A stretch of 64,000 nucleotides of DNA from Eudorina sp. 2006-703-Eu-15. Taxonomy: Eukaryota > Chlorophyta > Chlorophyceae > Chlamydomonadales > Volvocaceae. The translations under genes and the position numbers were made by a program. This document shows positions 36,701 through 50,909 of the stretch, piece after piece (the stretch's first letter is position 1; each line of letters opens with the position of its first letter). The notes beneath the pieces are model-generated. The model saw only the letters and a list, made by a program, of their open reading frames with translations, did not search any database and was not told the origin of the DNA. The stretch is taken from contig BDSI01000016.1 in assembly GCA_003117195.1 (NCBI GenBank), positions 1,116,001 through 1,180,000 of the forward strand. Reading direction: 5' to 3'.

Positions 36701-37462
36701 CCAGTAGCTAGGTGAGCCAGCCGAATGGGGGCCAGCGAAGGATTCAAGATGTGTAGTATTGGGGGGACCAGCGAAGGATTCAAGATGTGTAGTATTGGGG
36801 GGCCCAGCGAAGGATTCAAGATGTGTAGTATTTGGGGGACCAGCGAAGGATTCAAGATATGTAGTATTGGGGGGGATGCGAACGCGCGGAACGGCACACC
36901 CCGTAACGCAAACCTTCCCGCAACTTCTCAGACGCACAAGCACACCTGCGCAGGTCCGGTTGCCTGCTTTCGGTCCATTGGCGTTCTGCCGTCGAAGCCC
37001 CAGCGACCCTGCCCTTCTGTGGCGCAGGGCTGGCGGGTCTGGTGCCATCTGGGCGATGCCGTACTCAAGTACAACAAGGACGCGTTCGTACCGGGGCGGT
37101 GGCTACAGCCGCAGGGCCAGCAGCAGCAGCAGCAGCAGCAGGGTCAAGAGCCAGCCGTCGACGCAGCCGGTGGCGGCTGTCCGATTCACCGTCAAGCGCC
37201 GCCGACCCACGGGTCAGTCGCAGCAACCTCCCCTGCGACGGCGGCGGAGGGCGCGGCGCCCGAGTTCAGCGTCCCCTTCGGTACGGGTGTGCGGATGTGT
37301 CTGGGTCGGCATCTGGTGTTTGTGGAGCTGCTCGTACTCCTTGCCGTACTGGCACGTGGGTACGATTGGACGGCGCAGGACCCGTCGGAGGAGTGGCGGC
37401 TGGTGCCGGCGCCTGCACCCAAGAACGGCCTCATGGGACAGTTGCGCGCGCGGCCTGTGTGA
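33721..37462 (+). CDS. Cytochrome P450 (CYP85-clan-like), 5' exon unresolved
   Basis: Haem-thiolate monooxygenase. Eight exons fit in phase: 33721-33794, 34035-34186, 34317-34457, 34649-34720, 35251-35374, 35670-36031, 36163-36327 and 37028-37462, giving 508 codons to TGA. The start has the proline-rich hinge KPPDGELGLPILGETL. Next come RYGDVYKTSILG and a C-helix region. Helix I is atypical (AFFGNASS). The K-helix ExxR is in KELLRITP. FVPGRW is the PxRW element, and FGTGVRMCLGR (Cys codon 37298-37300) is the haem loop. Exon 6 has an Ala/Gln insertion and the last exon a Gln/Pro insertion just before the haem loop. A segment at 33470-33594 splices in phase (GTAAGC donor) and is Arg/Ser-rich like a transit peptide, but it has no in-frame ATG. 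The substrate is unknown; CYP26/CYP120-like oxidation of an isoprenoid is only a guess. Confidence 0.92.
36494..36590. repeat. 42-bp tandem repeat, about 2.3 copies
   Basis: Units starting ACATCAGCGA at 36494, 36536 and 36578 lie in the 700-bp last intron of the P450 gene. Confidence 0.92.
36732..36875. repeat. 36-bp minisatellite, four copies
   Basis: Units starting CCAGCGAAGGATTCAAGATG at 36732, 36768, 36804 and 36840 differ by one or two bases. This second array sits about 140 bp after the 42-bp array, in the same intron. Confidence 0.94.
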
Positions 37463-37620
37463 ACTGTCAGAGGTGGGACCTTGCGCAATCCATTTGATGA
37501 CGTAAGTGCGGTAAAGGACTTGCACGGCACGGGCCCCTCGCGGGGGTTCGGTAGATGTTTGGGGTCGTGCATGGGAACGGCAGGGCTCTCGCAGTCGTCT
37601 TGTCGGTGAAGTGTCGGCAG

Positions 37621-37625
37621 TGTAA
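37621..37625 (+). promoter_or_regulatory. Probable poly(A) signal of the P450 gene
   Basis: TGTAA, the canonical volvocine poly(A) signal, occurs 159 bases after the P450 stop codon. Confidence 0.55.
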
Positions 37626-39940
37626 TTTTGTTTGGCGCCTAGCATAGGCCAGACATACATACATCCTGAAAGGCCATATGTATGAATGGGCTGGCCTACG
37701 TGCGAGAGCTCTATAGCCTCGTCGCGTTTCCAGAGCCTCGTCGCGTTTCCATGCAGGATTCCGTTGGGCCCATATAGCCGTAAGGCCTGTACAACATGTA
37801 ACAACCAACCAACCAACCCTCTCTGGTGTCCCCATGCGTTCGTTAGACAGGGTCAGGCCTTCCAGGAACGTCATGATTTGAATAATGTATACAGCCAGCG
37901 TCAGAATACTGACTGGGCTGCAATCCGACCTAATCGGCAGCATTTTTTCGTCGCCAACAGGAAAAATCGGCCCACATCCTTTAATTAACGCACCACTCCA
38001 CGGAGCTCATGTAGCGATCAAAAAGTGTGCAGGAAAGGAATCCATACTTGATATTTTGTTTATTTATCGCGCTGTGCCGGAGATGTGGAAAACGATGGAA
38101 GCCGAGCGCGGAAATACTTCACGGGTGGTTCGTTTCGGGAAAACAAGGCTTCAATCGAAGCAGTCCGTATGAAATATCGAATCCATTACATTCAGTTATC
38201 GAACAGGTTGACAACAGTTGCCAGAGCACAGCACTGCCGTATGGATACCGTACCACTTGGATACTATAAAAGCAACCATGACAATGGACCCCACGGGTCA
38301 TGCCGCGACAACTTACCACACACAAGCGCGGCCGCTTTTGCGATCGCCGTAAACTGCAGTGCGACGTCACCTGCGGGCCAGTGTTCTGCTGCGTTGCCCA
38401 ACCCGTACTCTGTACGACCAAAATGCGAAACCCGTTTTAACCCGATTGCCTGGCCGCAGATTGCCCAAACACGTCGTCAAGCGCAATCCCCACAACCCCC
38501 CAGGCCTGGGCTTCAACAGGTCGGCTACGTTCTGCCGCATTGCTATGAACATGATGGGTGGGGTACGCCATGCCACACTTTCGGCGACAAAAGGCGGCAC
38601 ACCCTCGGCCTCGCCGCAGGGCCAGCACTCATGTGGGTCGTGTCGTTCAGAGGCCGTGCGCGACGCGGTGCTGCTCGCCAGCAGCCGCCGTCTCTCCGCC
38701 GACTGTTGCTGCTGGCGACATCGACTCCCTTTGGAACCCCTCCTCGGTGAGCTAGAGCACCCTCGGGGGGGATGTATATGCCGCCGCCAGAGAGGCCACA
38801 GGGCTCCTCAGTCGTTGTCCTCGCCGAACTGTCGGCGGTAAGCGCCACAATGCAGACAAAGCCAAAGGGACATCGATGAAATGACAATCAATGATGATTT
38901 CCAGAAGCTCGTGTATGTGCTTGTATGCGCGAATTTCGTTGCAGCACCTCATAACGCGGAAAGCATTTCAGGGTCCAAAGATTCCCAAACAACGAACGCT
39001 TCACGGACGCAGGCGCTCGCACCTTCACTTCCGGGGGCGGCGGCGCGCGGTCCGGTTCGGCGGAGTGGCCGCCCCGCGCGTGACCCCCCTTGACGCCACC
39101 GACCTGCGGCCATGGGAACCCAAGGCAGACACCACCAACACGTCGCGCGTGAATCCGTCCGTCCGTCCGTCCGTCCGTCTGGGCCACAAATGAGGCACTA
39201 GTTAATGGACAGCAAGGCGTGGAAGTGCGACATCAAAGTGGGAAACACGATACGGTATGTCGCGATGTGTTGCCTGCCTTCACCCCATGGGTCGGCCGGG
39301 ACGCTTCTGTTTTCAAATCCACAGCACCGGCACAGCGCGCGCCTTGCCTGGATGCGCTCGTGGGGCTCCAACTCGTTGAAGGATTTCCCAAACTTTGCCT
39401 GCAGTTGGCCGCAGTGCGTGACCGAGTGACAGCGAGTCGGTGTGGCGGCGCTGGTTTGGTTGGACGCCTGTTGGCGTCATGACACCTCGGCCTCCCCTTG
39501 GCTAGGGCAACACGACAGAGAAACGTTTGCCCACCTGCGCTATCTTGTTCAGCTCATCCATGTGCTCTGGGTCGTCCTGTCGCACCATGATTGCCTCAGA
39601 CCCTCTCACACGCGCTGATGATCAACCGCCAAAGTTTCCTGCCGCTGGTGCGTCTAAATCCCGGCGCTGCGGTTAAAAAACGGACCAAATTTGAATATTG
39701 ACGAGCTCTTTCAAGAAATTACCCTTTCCTACTGTGACGACATGGGTTGTCCTCGTTGATGTCATCGGGAGAATTTCCGGACTTGACGCTCCGAAGCTGG
39801 GGCTCGGCTTAGTCCCTAACTGATTCCGACCTGACCGCAACCACAGGAAAGCATCTAACGACGAAACAAACAAGTAAGCACCAGCGCCGGAAATATCGTA
39901 TCAATACTTTCAACCCGCTGTCAGCGACTTGTCTGCAACG
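37626..39940. other. No supported gene
   Basis: Open frames here lack recognisable motifs or clean splice borders. The stretch is AT-richer between about 37860 and 38270. A short CCGT tetranucleotide run lies at 39155-39180. Confidence 0.55.
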
Positions 39941-41277
39941 ATGTCTGCGCCGAAGACCAGCGAGGGCGAGGTCATTCGCGACACCCAGGTGGGGTTCGCG
40001 GAATCAACAGACGATGCAAAAGTACTTATCTCGCAACATTTTCGCTCCGCGTGTGCTCAGCTTAACGTATCTTTCCGCGGTGCCTAGATTTTCCCGTCGT
40101 CCAAAGCCTCAGCTGCCCTGACACGACGCCGCGACAGCGACGCCTGTCTTCCTGGTTCCTGCGCCCAAGCGCTCTGATTTAATTTGTTTTTGAACTTCAT
40201 GAATTTGATTTTCTGCTCTTCTTCGTGATGCGCTCGCGCTTGCTGCGCCCGCAGGTCGGCACTGAGGGCGACGACGTGCCCGACAAGCTGCAGGGCGAGG
40301 ACCGCCCACCGGCCCCATACGAGGGCGAGGGAACGCACAGGCAGGTTTGGCTCAAATTGATACAAACGATGTGGGTTGAGTGCCAGGGACGGACACTGCG
40401 CCTTCGCCGCTGAGGAAACGTTCGCGCACTCGCTGGGGCAGCACGCAATCTCAACAGCATACAATTCCTGACCCAGTGACCACCACCACCACCACCACCC
40501 AGGTAGACCGCCAGGCCGCACGAGGCAGCCCCAGGCGATCATCGCCGCCCCCGCAGCCCCCTTTGCTTCTCGCGTTCGCTTGGCCCCGCCACGTTAGCGG
40601 TACCGTAATTTTGCGTCCTCGCCCCGTCATTGCACGTGGCGTGCACGTCCCACGCGCTCTTGCAGGTTCGAGACCCGCATGACGGACGAGGAGATTGAAA
40701 AGGGCATCACGCGCGACGCGAGGCGCGCCCAGGAGGTGCTGGGCCACCCTCCGGGGGCCCGCCAGGGCGAGGGGCATGGCTACCACGTGGACCTGGTGTC
40801 GCGGCCGTCGGCGGAGGAGGCCAAGGAGGTGAGGGACGCGCGGTTTGCTGCGTGTGTCTGTCGGTGGTGTGATGGGATGGGTTCGCGCGGGGTCGCGCCG
40901 CGGCCGCGCGGAGGTTAACACCGCGATGCGGGGTCCCAAGGGGGCCAGGGCATGAGACTGAGGCTGAGAAGAGGAGCGGGTAGGTCGGGGTACGGCGTGG
41001 TGCTGTCGGCGGGGTAGGAAGAAATTCAGTGAAGTTCTCGTATTGTCCGTTCTGGAGAGAATAGGCTGGGCTGTTCAAAACAGGTTCCTGGCACGGTAGG
41101 AACAGGCGGCATGGTCGTCGGCGCAAGCAGTCTTCACAATAGGGTCGACATATGCGTGTATGGTGTCCCCCCGAATGCCTCCTTGTCAATTGTACAGAAA
41201 GCGCTGGGTTCGCCAAGGCCATCGCCGCAGAACTCTCAGCAGCTGTGAAAACAGCATACAACGGCAAGACGCCCTAA
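39941..41277 (+). CDS. Small hydrophilic protein of unknown function
   Basis: Three exons are supported: 39941-39988 (ATG, MSAPKTSEGEVIRDTQ), 40255-40340 and 40666-40828. They join in phase only if intron 2 uses a GC donor (CACAG|GCAGGT). The encoded 99 residues are very polar, with an acidic first half and a DEEIEKGITRDARRAQE helix. The 3' end is uncertain. One reading has an exon at 41084 in phase, opening VPGTVGTGGM and ending TGA 41246-41248. Another frame in the same place reads SAGFAKAIAAELSAAVKTAY and ends TAA 41275-41277, which continues the helix better but does not fit the splice phase I can see. It is not a family I recognise; a stress or LEA-like protein is a guess. Confidence 0.62.
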
Positions 41278-41650
41278 ACAAGACCCGTGGAGCCTGCAGT
41301 TGCAAAATCTCTGCATACATAATGCGGACTTTATATCATTGTGATGTGGTAGTGATGTTGTAGTTGGAGCACGACAGTTGAGGGCCATGCGGGTGTTGCT
41401 GCTTCCGCACGACGACGGAATTGTTCAATATCGTTTCTGCGCGAGATGTGGAAAATGTTGACATCTAAATCACCTATTTCAAATGTACAAAAGATGTAAT
41501 GCACACGAATAACGCATCTCCCTTTCAGTCGTGTTTCGGTCGTGCGCTAAATCGTTGCAGCTGCTTGCGTTTCACAGCCCCCAAGCGCCCAATTCATATC
41601 AATTAGCGTGATATCGCATCATTTGGAGCTTTTAAGGAGATTTTCAGCAA

Positions 41651-44638
41651 ATGGCGGAGAGTCCTACACCTGAGACCGGAACGCCTGAAAGCCAGAGCCC
41701 GGTCAGAACGCCTCCGGCGTTAATCACAACTGAGGAGTTGCTTCAAAGCATGGCAACAAAAAGCCCGGAGGCCCCAACGTCGCCGTTTGAACCGTCTCCA
41801 AGCGGAAGCGTTTCGCGCGCCCGAGCAGCGCCGGCGTCCCGCTACGAGCATTTGCGCGCGGCGGACGATGCGCACAGGCTGCGCGGCCTGATTCTGCCAC
41901 CGGAGGAGGAGCTGCGGGCAGCTGCCCTGGGGGGCCGACCGTCCGTGGGCCCGCCGCCAACGCTCCCGCACCAGCTGAGCCCCGCACTCCAATCGGTGCT
42001 CCACGGGTAGGGCCCGGGCAGGACTGCTACCGAATCAGGGAGTCCGCCTTTCACAAACTGGGAACTCGAAGCTAAGCAGCATATGTGCTCTCCTGCTTTT
42101 GTCGTCTGGGCTCCTAGCTTTCGCGGAGCGCCAGCTCTCGTAGCTGCCGTTACCAGTTGCGACGCAAGACACACGCACCCCTTCCTCGCGGACCCTTGGA
42201 TGCAACGGACGTATTTCAGTGATTCAGTGGTCGCGCTCCGCCTGCGTTAACTCCAGGCTGGCAGGCAGGCTGGCAGGCCGGCCGGCAGGCAGACAACCCT
42301 GGCCTTTCAGGCACCCCTTGCTGCCGATGATGGGAAGGAGCAACGCATCGTAACGCGCAGGCCGACCCGGACCTGCACTCGGCACTGCTCAGGCATACGC
42401 CGATTCCTACAACAGCACGCATGCAACATCGCTGCTGGTGCTGCTGCTGCTGCTGCTGCTGATGGCGTTGTGTGATTGTCGAGTGGATAACGGTTCGGGT
42501 GTGGTATTTAGATAAGAAGCCCGCCCGACCCAAACCAAGCACCAATCTACTTACCACTTACCGGGTCTGGTGTGTTTGGCGAACTGGACGCTGCCCCGGC
42601 ACGCCCCGGCTTGCAAGTGGGTCCTCCCTGGTAACTGACGCGCCCTCCTCCCACCAAGCCGGCTCTCGCCCACACCTCGTATCGGCCCCGCAGCTGGCGT
42701 TCCGTGTACGAATCCTGCGGTACGGCACCCGTACTCCAGGCGCTAGTGGGTAGCTGCTACGCTCACGACGCGGTATTCGAAGACGCGCTGGTTTCGGCGC
42801 GGGGCCAGGAAGCGGTGTACCGGCAGTTCGCCCTGCTGGGAGCTGCCGTACGCGCCGTACAGGTATGTGATGCCCTTGGCGGGGCGACAAGCTGGGCTTG
42901 GAACCACGGGTCGCGCGCCGTCCGTGCTCCAGGGGAGAGAGCGGGTGCGCCGCGGACCGCGCGTCTCGGGCGCTACAGCCAACCCTGAGAGTGCTACAGC
43001 CACCCCTGAGAGTACTACAGCTACACCCGAGAGTGCCACACCTACCCCGGCGAGTGTTACAGCCATTCCATGGCACCGCCGGCTGGCACCCTGGTGTGCG
43101 GCCGCCAGCTCATCGATTATTCCGCCACGTGTTCCAGATACGTACGTGACTGCAGCGGCGCGAGCCTTTTGTCCGACGTAGCCACGCCACGTAACCACTC
43201 CACTGTCTGCGCGCTGCTCCCCTGTCTCCTTGCCCCTTGTCCCCTTGTCCCCTGTCCCCCTTGGCAGATCGCAGCGTACTCGCTGTCTGTTGCGCCGCTG
43301 TCGCGACCCATGGTTCGCCTAGAGCCGACCGCCGCCGGCGGTGCCTCGACGGCAAGTCCTCCCCGGGCCGCCACGGCACCGCCTTCGGGGCCCCACGCCG
43401 GGCCGCAAGCCCGCCTGGCGCAGCAGCCGCCGCCATCGCCGCCGCCGCGTGCTGCTGCTGCTGCGGGTGCTTCTGGCGTGGCGGCAGCAGCAGCTGGGCC
43501 AGGGCAGCAGCAGCAGCTGCATCTGACACGTGTTACTGTGGAGAATGTGCAGTGCTTCGAGCTGGGGATGCCGCCGTGGCTGTCTTGGCTGGTGGGCGGC
43601 AAGTCCTCGTCCTCGTCGTCGTCGTCGTCGTCGTCGGGGCTGCAGGTGGGAGTTGGGGGGTTATAGAAAATTGGTAAAATTTCAAACTGCGTTGCTGGTG
43701 GTTGGGGGCGAGCGTGAGGTTGAGGTCATAAAGATAACAGCCCAGACCCACCCATGTTGGGGCAAGTCAGGTTGGGGCACGCCCGCATCAGGTTAGGGCG
43801 CATCTTCGGTGTAAACCCGGTAGCTGATCAGTTGGCTTATTGGTTGGTGGTTACGGTAGTTGCCTCGTTGCATGGTATTGCATGGTGACTGCGTCCTCGA
43901 TTGAAGATCATCTGCAGCGGAACGCGGGTGGGCGGGCAACAGGGAGGGAGGGAGAGGGCTGGGAGCGCTGGTGCAAGTTGAAACGTCCTTGCGCAATGGG
44001 TGTGGTAGGTGGTCTGAGAGTGACTGGTGACACCTGCAGCCGTCACCGAAACCTGATTGCTGGCTGCGCACGTCAGAAATACGACATCAGTTCAAGGGAT
44101 GCTGCATGGCGGGCCCAAACCGAAATACCGCCAGTACTAGAAGCGGTATTTCGGTACCGCGACGTTTGCGAAAAGGAGGCATTGGAGCGGACTGCGGCAG
44201 AGAAGCCGCAGGGCCGCTGCTGCTTGTTTGTGTACGGCCGCAGGCAACAGTGAGTCGTTTTCCGTTACCACGCAGATCCACTTGTACGTCACCAGCATCT
44301 TGTTGGTGGCGTCAGATGCGCCCCTCGCAATGGGCCTCGACGGCGCCGGCGGTGGCGGCGGCGGCGGGTGGGCGCCCGACACGACGGCGAGGCGCCTGGC
44401 GGGCGTTGCGGCGGCGCTCGACCGAGACGGAGTCGATCCCTTCGCCGGGGGCAGCGGCGGCGGCGCCGCCGCTGGCCGCAACGCCGCCGCCGCCGCTGCC
44501 GGGGGCAGTGACTGCCCAAACTGGCGGATCGTGCACCAAGTGGACGTCTGGCACAACGTCCCCTTGCTGTGGTGGCGGCTGCGGAGGAGCCTCTGCGTCG
44601 CATTGGACGCACTCCTGGCGCCGCTGCTGCGGGTCTGA
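41651..44638 (+). CDS. SnoaL-like (NTF2-fold, DUF2358-type) domain protein
   Basis: Four exons (41651-42006, 42694-42862, 43268-43645, 44276-44638) sum to 1,266 nt, 421 residues plus stop, with all phases consistent. The first 118 residues are Pro/Ser-rich and low in structure, possibly a targeting or linker region. Exon 2 opens WRSVYESCGT and carries CYAHDAVFEDALVSARG, the cone-fold signature in which an aromatic-Asp-Phe-Asp segment precedes the strand pair. Exon 3 continues it (IAAYSLSVAPL) but is inflated by Ala, Gln and an eleven-Ser run. Exon 4 holds IVHQVDVWHNVPLLWW, the usual closing strand of the domain, split from IHLYVTSILLV by a Gly/Ala insertion. Such proteins may bind small hydrophobic ligands; no enzymatic role can be claimed. 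Confidence 0.8.
42971..43063. repeat. 21-bp repeat, 4.4 copies, open as a 7-residue repeat
   Basis: Units starting GCTACAGCC begin at 42971, 42992, 43013, 43034 and 43055, in intron 2 of the SnoaL-like gene. One frame reads PESATAT-like heptads across all copies. Confidence 0.88.
44119..44155. repeat. Perfect 13-bp hairpin in intron 3 of the SnoaL-like gene
   Basis: ACCGAAATACCGC (44119-44131) is the exact reverse complement of 44143-44155, with an 11-nt loop. It lies in the 630-bp intron 43646-44275. Confidence 0.9.
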
Positions 44639-47273
<2,635 letters not shown>

Positions 47274-48347
47274 TCAGCGCATCCGTACAAGTCCCTTGGC
47301 CACCATGTCCCGGACCATGTCCTCCAGCGTGTCCGCCAACGGGATCCAGTCCTTGAATCCAAGATCCGTCGCCGTGCGGCTCGTGTCAAATTTGGCTGCC
47401 TTGCCCCACACTGCCTGCGGCGGGGCGGGGAGGGGTGGGGTGCCGCGGACAAGTGGGAGGGCCCCGGCAGCCGCGGTTGAGGATGTGGGAGGGGCGTGGG
47501 ACGGGGAAATACACGGCCCCGCGTCCAGAGAGGATACGGCAGGGAGCTGGTCCGCCAGGCGGCTGCCACACGGTGCACGGCGTTGTACGGCTTGATGACG
47601 TCAGCATCGACGAGCGTACGGTAGACCCATGGGTCTCTTGACTCTGGTATGTGGAGCCGCCGCACCTCCAATTAACAAAACCATTGGGCTCGCTGGAACG
47701 CCCGAGCCATCTTTCGACCGCAACACCAGCGTCACGTGCACAGCGTACGGCGGTGTGTGCCTGCCGTACCTTCACAAACGCGCGGTTGATGCCCACCAGC
47801 GGCGCCACCAGCCAGGTCAGCCAGTACGGCAGTACGACACGCGCCGGCCAGAAGTTGGGGAAGCGCGAGGCGAGCACATGCGTGGCTTCGTAGGAGCCCA
47901 TGGTGTGCGCGTGTGCGATGTACCTGCGTGCAAAACACAATATCCAGAAACGTGCCGTACATACCGTTGAACAGCAGTACAGCGGTACGGCGGTTGCTGC
48001 AGTACATACAGTCGCAGCACCCTGGATCCGTGGGCGCGGGGAGGGCATGTCGCCGCTGTCCAGGTCACCACCCATTCCAGGTCACCACCGGTGCACGGTA
48101 CACCGCAGCAAGACGTCCCCAGGGACAACACTTGCGCCGCTGGTGGTGTGAAGCTGCGAGTGTCTGCTGGCACATAGCACAGCTGCAGCTGCGCCCTTCG
48201 AATCGGCCCCTTCCCGCCCCCTTCATACCGGTACATCGGTACATGGAATACTGAGCTACACTAAGGCTTCTGTTTCTCGGCTGCCGTGTCGTACCGAATA
48301 CTTAAAATGTCGTACGCTGCCGTACACGGCACCAAAAACTGACACGC

Positions 48348-48402
<55 letters not shown>

Positions 48403-50909
48403 GGCTGGACACGGGTCTGCTTATTCGCGGCTCAGCTTTTCTCCTTGATAACACACACGCGGCTGCGCGCGCGCACCTGCCGCTGGCGCCCCGGGTGAAC
48501 ATCGCGAGGCAGTGTACGGCAGCCACGTCACGGGTGTCGACCGTGGGGACGTTCATGTCCCCGACGGCCGGCCAGGCGACGCCGCACCAGACGTCCCGCA
48601 TCGCCTCGACGCTCTCCGATGCGGCACACGCCGCGACGGTAGGGCCGAACACCACGCTCGGCAACACCGTCACCAGTTCCCACCGCCGCCCCGCGTCCGT
48701 CGCCGCCGCAGCCGCCGCCGCTAACTCCCACGCGCGCCGCTCCGAAACCATCTTGCCGTAAAAGTACGGCAATGCGTCCGCCGTGGCGGCGTCGTTCCAG
48801 TCGTCGGGCCCGTACGTCGGCGGCGCGTCGGGGTTGTGCCGCGGGTCGAGGCCGAAAGAGCAGACGGCGGCGACGGAGGAGGTCATCACCACGCGGCGCA
48901 CCGACGGCGAGCGGTCGACGGCGCCTTGGCGATGGGATGGCGGCGGGGGGGCGCGAATCAACGGATGGACGGGGAGTCGCTGACAAGCGGAGGACCGGGT
49001 GGCGTTGCAAGTGTGCTGTCGCACGCTCAGGCGCTGGCCCGCCGGGGCGGCCCCTGCCCCTGCCCCTGCCCCTGCCGAGGTCCCCCCGTACGGTTCCACA
49101 AGCCCTGTACGGCCGGCCCTTCCGAGGGTCCTGCAGGGCCGGCCCTTCCGAGGGCCCTGCAGGGCCGGCCCTTCCGAGGGCCCTGCAGGGCCGGCCCTTC
49201 CGAGGGCCCTGCAGGGCCGGCCCTGCGCTGCCTGGCTCGGGTCGCCTTCGGGCTGGATACGGTTCCGTTGGGTTCCGATTATATAAAAACACCTACAGAT
49301 GTCCAGACCCCGCGCACCCGCGTCCCCAGCACCCCACCCCAGACCCCACCCCTCGCCGCGCTCCCCGTCTTCCGCGACCTCGGGACGATCCGCGATGCCT
49401 TCCACCCGTCCTCCGTCCTCCGTCCTCTATTCTCCCGCTCGCTTCCGCTTCCGCTCCCTCCTTCCCCCGCGCCTCGGCCTGCCTCCTCTCAACGTCTCAT
49501 GTCTCCATCCCACCTCCTAGCAAACCTCCGGCACGCACGGCCTTACCGAGGACGTTGTCCACGCCTTGCAGCATGGGGCCCACCACCTTGACCATCCCCT
49601 CCCGGGGATTCACCTGAGCAGGAGAGGGAAGGAGTGTCGGTCAGGGAGGTCTGTGGAGGCCCGGTGACGGGGTGAGGTCAGGGGAGCAGACCCGAGCGGC
49701 GAGAAGAAAGGGAGGACAGCTCCAGGGCGGTACGAACTCTCGTGCGCGAGCGGCCTGGCCCCGCACCGGACATGCACATGACCGCCGTACGTGACCCCTC
49801 CAAATGTCCCCATGTCGTACAATCAGTACGGACCTTGTTGATCATGACGGGCGCTGCGACGTGCATCACAAAGTCGCATCCCTGCACCGCGGCATCGAAG
49901 CTTCCAGACGCAGTCAGGTCCGCCTTGAACAGCCTGGGTGTGATGAGATGGGAGGACAGGTCAAGGTGAGGAGCGGTGTCCGGGCAGCCTACCTGCGCCG
50001 TGCCACGCTGTCGTATCGTACTGCCCGTACTACCGTACAGGCGAGAGAAGACACACACACACGTGCGCACACACACGTGCGCACACAAGGTGTCGGGATA
50101 TGCGCCTCTCCGGAACCGTACGGCATAACGTGCATGGCTATGCGATAGCCAGGTAGTCCAGCAGCATCGGTGTCCAGACCCACCTTAGCCGCTCGGCTGC
50201 GCCGGGAAGCTCCAGGAGGGGCGCGAGCGCTTTCTGGTTGCTCGGATCCCTGTGAGAGAGATCATGAAGTTTGATCCGCCCCCCCCAGGGTACGGGTGCG
50301 GGTATGTCTACGGGTACGGGTACGAATACACGGGCACGGGCACGGGTACGGGTACGGCCACAAAGCACGAACGGATCGAGTGCGTTCGGTCATTGCCGTA
50401 CGGGTGATCTGTCTGTGGGAGATTTTCTCCGCGTTCGCATAATGACACGTCGCACTGCATGCGCACTCCCCGATCCCGACGTGCATCGAGGGTACGTCGT
50501 ACTACCCAAATTCAGGTGGCAAGCATATGCATTCGATGCTCAGCCAGGGCGGGCGGGAGGACCCGTCATCGACACATGCCCCCGACCCCCCAGGTTCAGG
50601 ACTTCATGTGGAGGTTGAGGTTGAGGTGGAGTGGTGTGCCCCGGGATCTCGATTTCCCGTCCATCCCCCGCGCCTCGGAGCGGGTTGGGTATCGAATCAC
50701 CTGCACGTCGCGTGAACTCTGTGGCCAGCCCGCAGCAGCCGCTCAATGATGGCCCCCGCTATGAATCCCGTGGCGCCCGTGACGCAGACTGTGGACTGCG
50801 GGGCGGCCAGCTCCGCGGGCAGCAGCGGGACGCGCCCTAGCAGGGCTGAGGGCGCAGCCGTGGGCGCGGCCGAGCCACCCGAGACCGCCTCCGTCGCCGT
50901 CATCCACAT
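47274..50909 (-). CDS. Extended SDR, cinnamoyl-CoA / dihydroflavonol reductase type
   Basis: An NADP-dependent reductase of the atypical/extended SDR superfamily. Seven exons (minus order: 50909-50701, 50249-50184, 49933-49834, 49613-49547, 48924-48477, 47923-47770, 47414-47274) sum to 1,185 nt, 394 residues plus stop, all in phase. Exon 1 has the Rossmann motif VTGATGFIAG and ends HATCR, which joins DPSNQ to form the RDP motif that favours NADP. Exon 3 has CDFVMHVAAPV. Exon 5 has the catalytic TSSVAAV serine and YFYGK (Tyr and Lys), followed by LVTVLPSVVFGP. Exons 6 and 7 give the substrate-binding C-terminus, ending GLVRMR. The ~35-residue Ala/Pro-rich N-terminal extension may be a leader. 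The start may be ATG 50909 or 50903. True lignin or flavonoid pathways are not expected in such algae, so the substrate is unknown. Confidence 0.93.
48350..48400. repeat. CA microsatellite in SDR intron 5
   Basis: About 25 CA units lie in the intron 47924-48476, next to a dispersed ~33-bp sequence at 48424-48458. Confidence 0.95.
49111..49224. repeat. 26-bp tandem repeat, four full copies plus part
   Basis: Units GGCCGGCCCTTCCGAGGG... start at 49111, 49137, 49163, 49189 and 49215, inside SDR intron 4. The array is itself made of short palindromes (GGCCGGCC, CCTGCAGG) and should fold strongly. Confidence 0.93.

Noticed and set aside
48772..49617. 281-codon plus-strand frame over the SDR exons
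   Set aside because: It is antisense to phase-consistent SDR exons with catalytic motifs.
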